Below are positions 56,401 to 64,000 of a DNA stretch of 64,000 nt, one piece after another. Origin of the DNA: Holtermanniella nyarrowii. Lineage: Eukaryota; Basidiomycota; Tremellomycetes; Holtermanniales. Where the stretch lies: positions 186,001-250,000 of the forward strand of contig BCIT01000007.1 in assembly GCA_001600035.1 (NCBI GenBank), in the 5' to 3' direction. The notes under the pieces are model-generated. The model made no database searches. It worked only from the letters and a program-made list of their open reading frames with translations, and was not told the DNA's origin. Position 1 is the first letter of the stretch, and each line of letters begins with the position of its first letter. The position numbers and the translations under genes are program-made.

Positions 56401-57275
56401 AACTTGGCTGCGTTTACCTTGGGACTGTTCTTGGGACTGTTCTTGGGACCGTTCCGCGGACTCATGCCTCTCAGCTTAGGCGACGACTTTCCAAGCTGGG
56501 CCAACACATTCTTGGCCCTCTCCAGATCCTTACCCTGAGGTGGCCTCAACGGCGTCTCCGGTTCATCACTCGACACATTCTTTGAAGGCGGCTGCGAGAT
56601 CGTTTCCTCTGCAATGGAAGGTTGTGGCGAAGTCGGTCGAAACAACTTATCGCTTGTGAGTTCTGGATCTCGCTCTGTTGGAGAAATTGGTTCGCCTATG
56701 TCTAGAGGTGGTGGATCTTTGGGCTTGAGTGAGGTGGAGAGTGGTGACTTGGGTGATGGTTTGATTGTACCGCGTCGACGCTCGATGGATGGTGGCGATG
56801 CAACCTGAAAACGTCAGCATGTGTCTTGAGCAGTGAACCCAACTCACCATCACTCTCGGCGACGGTGGAGTCAAAGAGAAGCCGGCACTGGCAGAAGACG
56901 GAAGTACGGGACTTGTACCAAGATTGCTCTCGTCCGTCTTTCGTCCAGTGACCCTATTGATGGAAATAGCTCGTGAGAGCTCTCTAGGAGGTGCCGAAGG
57001 CCCATGATCATCGTCCTCTCCCGCCGAACTACTGTCCGCATCGGCCTCTGGATCTCTGACGTCTGCAAGAGCCTTGGCTTGCCCTAGACGGACGCCAATA
57101 ACCTTGAGTTTCTTCTTGAGACCCGCATAATCTATATAGGCTCTCTTCCTGACAACGTTAGCTTGTTGAGAGCATTAAGAAAGACATACCACTCGGGAGT
57201 TTGGTTCTCGGTGAGATATCTGCCAAGTCAGCTTCTGTTGCGTGGTTTCAACTGCTCTCACTTTGCAAACTTCAT
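53475..57275 (-). CDS. SYG1: SPX-EXS phosphate exporter (Syg1/XPR1 type)
   Basis: A membrane protein of about 930 residues. The SPX domain starts MKFAKYLTENQTPEW with YIDYAGLKKKLK, and continues in FFDLLDHELEKVEAFYKGRM and KALKKFEKTTKMH. Between these lies a long Ser/Pro linker with a tandem NSPK repeat (near 56410-56465). Multi-span membrane parts follow, and an EXS domain (INAGKYASVILQQCLF, SWDLIVDWSLL, RWQWNFFRVETEHLGNADAY). SPX binds inositol pyrophosphates and the protein exports phosphate or links it to G-protein signalling in yeast. The first intron falls inside FAK-YLT. Many short introns. Confidence 0.92.
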
Positions 57276-57972
57276 CTCTTCGTCATGCCCTCCTTCTTGG
57301 ACCTAAAGACGCGTGCTAACGATGACCTGGAAGCTGAGAGCTGGCAGCTGTTGAGCTCTGACGTTGATGTTTGTAAAATCATATCAAGTTAGCTTGGCGG
57401 TGGCAAAAGCCAAAATACACGTTACACGTGTTACGTCATGCCTGATCTCGAGGCGGTCATTCTGAAGAGAGTGGCATCTTTATGAAAGAGTAAACTATGC
57501 GAAAAGTCATCCTTGCTACCCACATGTTACTGAACAGCATGCAGAACAGAAGAAAAGAAACAGCATGTGCCATCGCAGTCCCGAGCAGAACGGGGCTTTT
57601 CGCGTCCATCACTTGGACAAGATGGACGCGAGCCTCTTCCAAATCTGCATAGAGGTCATATTTGACGATGCTGGTGTCCAAAGCAGGTTGCTATTACAGA
57701 ATCACTTAGTCCCCAGCTGCTTATTGGAAACTCAGTGCTCGTCACACGCGTCCTATACACAGTTTCATATTTTAGCGTCAAACGAGTCAACCAACACGGA
57801 GTCGAGCCCCTTTCCCCTAAAAGCGCGTACATAGGAGTTCAGGTCCGACCGCCGATCTTTCAATCAACGGATACGCGTTCCAGCTGATCGGATAACGTGA
57901 CCAACCTTGCGATTTGAGATGAAATGTATTTACCTTCTTCTCAACTTGTGGCAGCAGCATCAGCAGCCTGTC
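57276..57972. other. Intergenic with a weak minus-strand hydrophobic frame
   Basis: A 74-codon minus frame (57457-57681) has one hydrophobic stretch (VSFLLFCMLFSNMWV) that might be a membrane helix, but it lacks other support. Otherwise nothing is seen. Confidence 0.35.
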
Positions 57973-58734
57973 ATGGCAAAGACTAAAAAGGTTCTACAGC
58001 CTCAAGCGCAGGTGATCGTACCTCTGAATCTACGAGACAGAGTACGTCTTGCATCATCTCATACGTCTGTGCATGCAGAGAGCTGACGTATGTCGACAGC
58101 GACTCTTTCCTCTAGTCTCAGAACTCTACAATCTCCACTCTTCTAAACACAGCCGCCTCCTCCTCGAAATCACACACTCTTTCGATGCTCCTCGTACCGC
58201 TTTCCTTGCTCAAGACCAGCTAGGTTCAACCTGTCTCATCAATTTTCGCTTCAAGCAGTCCAAGAAAGCTGTAGAGACGCTCAAAGCTATCGAAGAGGGT
58301 AAAGGCAACGTCATTGTGATTAAGAACCCGGAAGCTTTGCCGCCTGTAATGAAGCTTGATGTGCTGGGGGGTGTGAGACTTGGGAAAGACCCGACCGAGA
58401 TTATTGTGTATGATGTGGGTGATGTCGAGGTCAGTGCAGAGGCGTTCATCAGCAGTATAGCTTGCTGCTCTATTGCTCTCAGCACTGACATTCTCAGATC
58501 CTATCCTGCTCCCTCGACCATCTCCTCAAACTCAGTGACAGCCTTCAGATCCGCTTTGATCCCTGGCACCATCAAGACGTCTGCTCAAACTGCAGCATGG
58601 CAACAAGCAAGGCTTGCAAGCACTGTGTGACTCTGTTCTGTAGCAAGGCGTGTCTGCAAGAGGTTTCGCCGGCGCATGCGTTGCCGTGCGAGAACCTGCA
58701 GAAGATCATGCTGTGGAAAGCACCGGGCGTTTGA
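57973..58734 (+). CDS. MYND-type zinc finger protein (about 210 aa)
   Basis: A three-exon protein. The N-terminal part (LFPLVSELYNLHSSKHSRLL, TAFLAQDQLGSTCLINF, VIKNPEALPPVMKLDVLGGV) is not recognised. The C-terminus has a compact cysteine array: VCSNCSMATSKACKHCVTLF, then CSKACLQEVSPAHALPCENL. Its spacing is C-x2-C-x7-C-x2-C-x4-F-C-S-x2-C-x8-H-x3-C, the MYND pattern used for protein-protein contacts with proline motifs. There is no SET domain and no membrane span. The start at 57973 was chosen (MAKTKKVL); an in-frame ATG 54 bp upstream would add a hydrophobic stretch and cannot be excluded. The role is not known. Confidence 0.75.
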
Positions 58735-59101
58735 TAGATCAGTGCACGTTGTAGAAAGGAATGGAAGCGAAATGTATATAGGGTATCAGCAATCTGTCTT
58801 CATGATCACAGCAACGTTTCGCAAAGATCTTGGTTCGCCACTTTCAATTGAGTACCTAAAGAATGTGGCACTTTTGGGAATGCATAGCAGGTACAGCAGT
58901 CTTTGCAAGCTACTCTTCCTGATCTAGACGGAGAGTTTGTGGGCCTCTATATAGCTAAAAAACAGCCCAATAGCCACCTTCAATAATTGACCAAGTCGTC
59001 CAGCATAAGCCAAGAGCCTGTCGTGCCACGTTCAACGTAGGCAGCTAGGGTAACTCGTAGATCACCAAAGAAGATTCATAGCCATTCCAGCAGCTTACTA
59101 G
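58735..59101. other. Intergenic, no gene seen
   Basis: Convergent 3' flanks of the MYND gene and the unknown ORF. No motif assigned. Confidence 0.4.
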
Positions 59102-59500
59102 CTACTCCTCGACCGTCAGAGTCTGATCGCCGGGGATCAGCTGCGTGAACCCAGAATTCTTGTAATGTCTACCATTAGTGATGTAATTTTCCAGCATCCA
59201 GCGAAAGCAATCCTGAACCTCGTCAATCGCATCAGGCGTCTGCCCTATCGAATAACACGTTGCGAAATTGGCCCAATAGAGTAGTTCCTCTGGCGCATCC
59301 GATTCCATCAGCTTTTGGAGCGTGAGCATTGTATACAGTCTCGCGAGTTCGACAAGCTCAAATTTGGTCCAGTCTTTGAGAGCTCTCTCTGACTCCAAGC
59401 GCTCGATTTTTTCAACCAATTCCTCCGTCTTCACCGAAGCAAGGCTGAAGCGGAGGATAAAAACTTCAACACTGTCAGACATAGTTGTGAAATCATGCAC
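59102..59500 (-). CDS. Protein of unknown function (132 aa)
   Basis: A single-exon frame with mostly helical, acidic composition: ELVEKIERLESERALKDWTK, then FELVELARLYTMLTLQKLM. The end is DQTLTVEE. No domain, signal peptide or membrane span is recognised. The start is either at 59500 (MHDF) or at the second Met six codons in (MSDSVEVF). The composition is more protein-like than its surroundings, which supports a real gene, but there are no introns or motifs to confirm it. Confidence 0.5.
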   Translation of the reverse strand: MHDFTTMSDSVEVFILRFSLASVKTEELVEKIERLESERALKDWTKFELVELARLYTMLTLQKLMESDAPEELLYWANFATCYSIGQTPDAIDEVQDCFRWMLENYITNGRHYKNSGFTQLIPGDQTLTVEE

Positions 59501-59753
59501 GACCCACTCTTACTCGTCTGATAAAGACATCCACTCATAGTCCGTCAACAGCAGAAGTCAATGTGCTGAAAGGAGACCCAGAGGTCCCAAAGGAAGTTCC
59601 TGTGAATAGAGTTCCTCGATCTTCAGCGCCTTTCATCGTTATCGCGCGCAAGTCGTGGAAGGCTGCAATGCAAAGCAAGGAGCCCTCAAGAAGCGGTGTC
59701 TTCCTTTCGAGATAGCGTACGCCCAGTGGCTAATGAATCTGATGCATGCGAGA

Positions 59754-60975
59754 TTACCACATCTTGTCCATCGCCTTGAGCGAAAGTTCGACACCAAGAA
59801 AAGTAGCAGCCTATCTCATCAGCCACTCCCCTCCACCTCCAAACACTCACATTAGCAGGGAAAGCTCTAGCCATAGCAGGTCCAAAGCCCTTCCACAAAG
59901 CCTTGACACCATCCGCAGCGATCGTCTTGCGTGCGCAATCGAGGAAGCCAGAGTAGGTGCCGTGAGGAGCAGACTGCAGACGTGACTTGATGGTCTGATG
60001 ATATCAGCTGCCTTGTACGGAGCGAAAAGTACGTACGTCAGGTGGGATAGCAAGAGACCACATGGCTACACCGGCACAACCGCCTGCGAGGACAATGGCG
60101 CTGAGACTGAGCGGCTGAGCTTCAACTGGACCTGTGACGGGCTCTCCTGATGTCACGGCGAGCAGTGGCTTGGAGAGATAGTTCTTCAAGAGCTCGTACG
60201 TCGCAAAGTACCTAAGTCAATCAGCAGCGTCCACCTGACCTCAAACACTCACACAGCGCTCCCAGGCCCATCACGGGCAAGCGTCGCACCCGTCCCTCTA
60301 AAGATACTCTTCATACCACCCTCAGCATACAGTTTCCTCACCACATCGACAGGCCCATTGTACATGGGCTTGGCTGATTGACCTTGAATCTGTAGCAGCA
60401 CCTTGACGCGCTCGGCGGGACCAGCGACCAGAGTGGCCGGGATGGCACTGAAGAATCCGGCAAAGGCCAGCTCGGAGATGCTCAGTGACTCGCGAGTACG
60501 GTTGGGAGTGAGCTTGTAGACGATTCGCTTGCCCATGTCGTAACCCTGAATATCAGCTTGAGTCACGGTTGTAGCTTGACGAACCCAGAATGAAATGGCA
60601 AAAATGGGTGTAACACCGACGAGAGGTGGACCCATACCCCGATACATGCTGTGCATACGTCAGCATTGATTTCGAAGGTCAGAGACACTCACCCTTTGAT
60701 GCCATCGCGAGCAAGAGTCTTTTTCACAACGTCCAAAGCACCGGTATAAGTACCCGGCTTGGCAGTCTGCAAATTCGTCTTTGTCAAGTCGAACGGATGC
60801 CCTGTATGGTCAGCTTTTCGTTGCCATCACTCTCCTGAGCTACTGACCGACAAGGACAGCACTCATACCACCTGCACCGCCAGACAAGAAACTCTTGACA
60901 GGGTCAACTGTGGATTTTTTAACTTCTTGCTTCTTGACGAGGCCTGCTTCTGAAGTGCTTGCTGTGCTAGACATG
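59754..60975 (-). CDS. CRC1: Mitochondrial carnitine/acylcarnitine carrier (Crc1 type)
   Basis: A six-span mitochondrial carrier of about 325 residues with three repeats. The signature motifs are PFDLTKTNLQ, PAERVKVLLQIQ (the carnitine-carrier variant of repeat 2) and PPDTIKSRLQ. The start is MSSTASTSEAGLVKKQE, then SFLSGGAGGMSAVLVGH. The end is GVELSLKAMDKMW. It exchanges acylcarnitine for carnitine across the inner membrane for fatty acid oxidation. Carnitine over other substrates rests on the repeat-2 motif, which I judge likely but not proven. Confidence 0.88.
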
Positions 60976-61199
60976 ATGGATGTGATAAGTGAGTTGCGAG
61001 GGAGTTTCGAGCTCTTGATGTCGTTCTCAGCTGTAAAGAGAAGAAACAGTCACGGCCATTATCCGGGTCAAGCAAAGCCGGAGCTCAACCGTCACAAACT
61101 TACGTACGTCCCGCGATCACTCGGCCGTCTTTCTCCGTTTCGGGTCACATTGTCCGTTGATATTTGATGTAATGGGATGCAATCCTATCAAACAAAACT

Positions 61200-61450
61200 C
61201 TAGATCTGGTAACCGCCCGTATCCTTACTCGCTTGATGCAATGAGCTCCAGATACCACGGACACTGACCCCGCCGGGGCCGTTTTCGATCGTCGAGTTTT
61301 TCAACGACTTGAGCTTGGCACCCGAAGCGTCTAGCAACAGCTTGACCTGTCATGTTAGAATGCTGATGACGTCGTTTGTCATACTGACCTTATTCTCAAC
61401 TTCGTTCATCTCCATCCCATTTACGCAGATCACCTTGTCTCGGCCATTAA
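61200..61450 (-). CDS. Two-exon fragment of a conserved-looking gene, 5' end not found
   Basis: Exon 61389-61450 (NGRDKVICVNGMEMNEVENK) joins through a 42-nt GT-AG intron (61347-61388) to exon 61200-61346 (VKLLLDASGAKLKSLKNSTI, then ENGPGGVSVRGIWSSLHQAS, ending GGYQI). The frame is kept and the composition is clearly coding. I do not recognise the family. An upstream exon ending in phase 1 is needed and was not located; an internal Met start (MEMNEVENK) is possible. Confidence 0.5.
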
Positions 61451-64000
61451 CTGCAGAGTGTCAGTAAAGATCCAATGATTGATAGGCGACGAGAAAGCCA
61501 TAACGTAACAAGATCCACTCAGCCAGCAGTTTTCAACATGACATCAGGGCAAGTCACACCGCTGACTGCACGTGTACGTCGGTGCAACTAATGAAGAGCT
61601 AGTATCGCAGAGCTTGTAGCTGTCGCAAAGCTGCGCGGTACAACGACGGTTGCTGACGTCCGAGATCCCGGCTACTCAATGCGATCAAGTAGGGATTGAC
61701 AGCGACCAGCAATCCAATCTGATCAAAAAGGAAGTGCTCCGGCTGACGAGGCAGACATGATCCGCACGAAAGAGCGCACCGAGGAGCCACTTTCACAGCT
61801 ATGGCGAACATGACTTCTGCATCAGATCGATCTCATCAGCCGAGACAAGAAGATAGCCTAGATGACCGCACTTCAGAGCATGCGGAGGACTTGCCCAGTT
61901 CGAACGCATGTTTCAATAAATCCGAAGCGCGCTTGGATCAGTTCAAAACGCCATGCACTGCGCTCGCGCTTCAAGTCAGAGCTCGAGACGTAGCATTGCC
62001 CTCCCATCAGGCAGCTATCGAGAAGAAGCGCAGCATACAACTGTGCACCGCGCCGGACGCGCTCCAGAGCATTGTATCGAGGTTCAAGGCTCGCCCTGCT
62101 ACGCATCGCAGAAAGGTATCAGGAGAGGATGAAGCAGTAGCCGTATGAGTTCAAGCTGACCAAAACGACCGCCGCAATGCGACTTGCGACCTCGAGGCTA
62201 TACCGAACAAACCCGCTGGCGCAGCCGACTTTTTTCTGCCGAGCAGCTTTCCATCCAGATCCGAGCGTGACAGACAAGAAACTAGTCTGCCAAACTAGCC
62301 TCTGGAGAAGTATCTCTGCGACCAAGGAAAGGAAATGGCTTAGCAGCTGCATCGCTGACTAACATACGTAAGTCAAGGTGTTGACGACCGCAAATGGTGA
62401 ACGGCTGACTTGCCTCTGTCTTAACAGCTGCCAAATCATGGCAGCAGACATCAAGAAAGAGAAAGACTCAGCGGCTCAAATGTAGTCAAAACTTCACAAA
62501 GATACACTGATTACAGCCAAAAGAATCTCACCGCAATGCGCCTCAGCGCGTTCGGTTGCCCTTCTGAGCCTCCGCACGCCGAACTCGCCCAAGCGCTTCA
62601 CCCTCGCCATCTACCAGAGTATTCTCTGTAGATTGCTGAAACAATATGTAAATAGCGTCACACCCCGCAGTTCGCCATTCTAAATCAGCTCGTCCCGCAG
62701 CTGCTGCACATCCACAGTAGCCAAGAAGTGGGCCAGTGAGCGATACGCAGTTTGACAAAACATTTCCGAGTATATTGCAACAAATCAAGAGCTTAGGCCA
62801 AGGTCAACTGGACCTCAAGAGGCAAGGCACTGATCGACGGGACTAAGCGTGCAAGCTGAGGGCAGAGATATTGCGTGGTTGCCTGACAAAGGGCTCGTGC
62901 GAGCACAGGCCAAGCTGTCGACGCTCGAGAACACGGTCGCCGTACTTGCCAGTCACCACACGGCTGAAGGTGTGACGACTCAGCTAGAGAGAGCCGGCAA
63001 AGACTCCCATAGACAGCTATCGCGGGTGTCGACAGCTGCAAGGCTGGGCTGAACGGACTCGTAAGTGCAGCTGACCAGTAGCTCTTATTCATCTGCCAAG
63101 CAGCTCATCGATCAAGTCCGAGCACGGCAGGCGAGTCTGCCACCGCCGATCCGGATGGAGTAGCTACACGACCAAGAAGAGGCTGGAGCATCACAGATGA
63201 TGCACTTGCGTCCGACATACTGAAAAGAAGCGAACGAGGACATATATGCAACGAGATGCTCAACGGAGAGAACGCGCTGTAAGCCACAGGTGCTACAACC
63301 AACTGCTCCATCTCGAATGCAGCTGCTATGTGTACAGCAGCGTGTCAGCTTCGAGATGTGATGGCCACATGGGCAACTGGACACCAAGCACAACACGACT
63401 CGAACTGCACAGAATGACCGACCGCCACTTTGCTCCACCGAAATCTGCGCAAAGAAGGCGAGCGCTTTCTTCCAAGTGATATCCGTAAGACGACTCTACT
63501 CGCTGCATTGAAGTTGCACATAATTCTGCTGCGTGCTAGAATCTTTCAGCTGCTGGCCGACACAGCAGCGTGAGAAAGGTTACAAACAGCAGAATGTAAC
63601 ACGTCTGAAGCTCGCATGCCAGCGCCCGGAACAGTTTGAAAGTGATTGCAGTCTTGTAGGTCCGGCATCCATACCCAAGGCTTCAGGACATCAGCTCTTG
63701 CACATGACAATCCGCGAGGTGATGGGTATTAAGCGGCATGCTAGGAGATTCGCTGAGCCTTCGAGTGCATGATGATCTGCAGCTTGGGAGATCAGTGTAG
63801 CTACGTACAGCAACAGTCGCCAGTACCTAGACGGCCGCCGGTAGCTGACGATGTCACTGTCGCCGCTCAGCCGAGCTGAGCAGTCAAGGATCATGTCTAC
63901 TCAGCTATCGGGGACATTGAAGGACTGGCGTGTGACTCATTGTGCTCTACCGAAACCACAGTAGCAGAACAAGAACGCAGAACGCACAGGCCCAAAGACG
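61451..64000. other. Right end of window, no reliable gene model
   Basis: Coding-like pieces are present. A plus frame at 61801-62148 (MANMTSASDRSHQPRQ start) might continue across an intron to NKPAGAADFFLPSSFPSRSE. A charged helical piece lies near 62890-63050 (LSTLENTVAVLASHHTAEGV). A 60-codon open stretch at 63105-63284 (GWSITDDALASDILKRSERG) is preceded by a good intron end. I could not join them into one gene. They may be a degraded gene or a rapidly evolving one. Confidence 0.35.

Overview
This window looks like gene-dense nuclear DNA from a basidiomycete fungus. Genes lie on both strands every 2-3 kb. Nearly all are split by very short introns (about 33-50 nt) with a CTGAC/CTGAT-type branch site close to the acceptor, and several introns start with GC instead of GT. 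The gene set is fungal: a CDC24-type Rho GEF with a PB1 tail, an SPX-EXS phosphate exporter, a Zn2Cys6 regulator and an intracellular LysM protein. High intron density with few transposons fits Pucciniomycotina or a similar lineage better than Ustilaginales, but that placement is inference.

Layout: 1-4.4 kb is sparse, with two related very small proteins. 4.5-6.9 kb is a secreted, probably GPI-anchored pepsin-like protein with altered catalytic triplets. 8.0-9.9 kb is an aldehyde dehydrogenase and 10.2-13.7 kb the CDC24 GEF. 15.0-19.9 kb holds a PRA1 protein, an unknown conserved protein, mitochondrial uS11 and a PHYHD1-type dioxygenase. 20.2-23.5 kb holds a small apparently frameshifted membrane protein and a dynein intermediate chain. 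23.8-29.7 kb has DNA polymerase lambda and AP endonuclease 2, convergent. 30.0-39.5 kb has the CDK8 kinase, a Zn2Cys6 factor, a TMEM41/VTT membrane protein and a CaMK. 40.6-46.2 kb has a small unknown protein, a THOC5-like protein, an unknown protein, a LysM protein and a CFAP20-domain protein.

46.3-49.6 kb is the one clear repeat island. It contains 3' fragments of a non-LTR (LINE) retrotransposon with a (TTTGAT)n-type tail, three intron-containing tRNA-Ile(AAT) genes beside LINE 5' ends, a 100-N assembly gap and an inverted duplication that carries a tRNA on each arm. 50.3-61 kb returns to normal genes: DNA ligase I, the SYG1/XPR1 phosphate exporter, a MYND-finger protein, an unknown ORF and the carnitine carrier. 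61.2-64 kb holds one recognisable pair of exons and otherwise only coding-like scraps.

Themes: three DNA-repair enzymes (Pol lambda, APN2, LIG1) lie in the window, LIG1 with an ACGCGT box just upstream. Splicing is unusual: four GC-AG introns, one of them directly after the initiator ATG, and exons of 9, 15 and 22 nt inside the most conserved motifs of a kinase and a zinc cluster. Models were built by eye from frame, splice signals and family motifs. Exon ends quoted explicitly were checked base by base; others are approximate.
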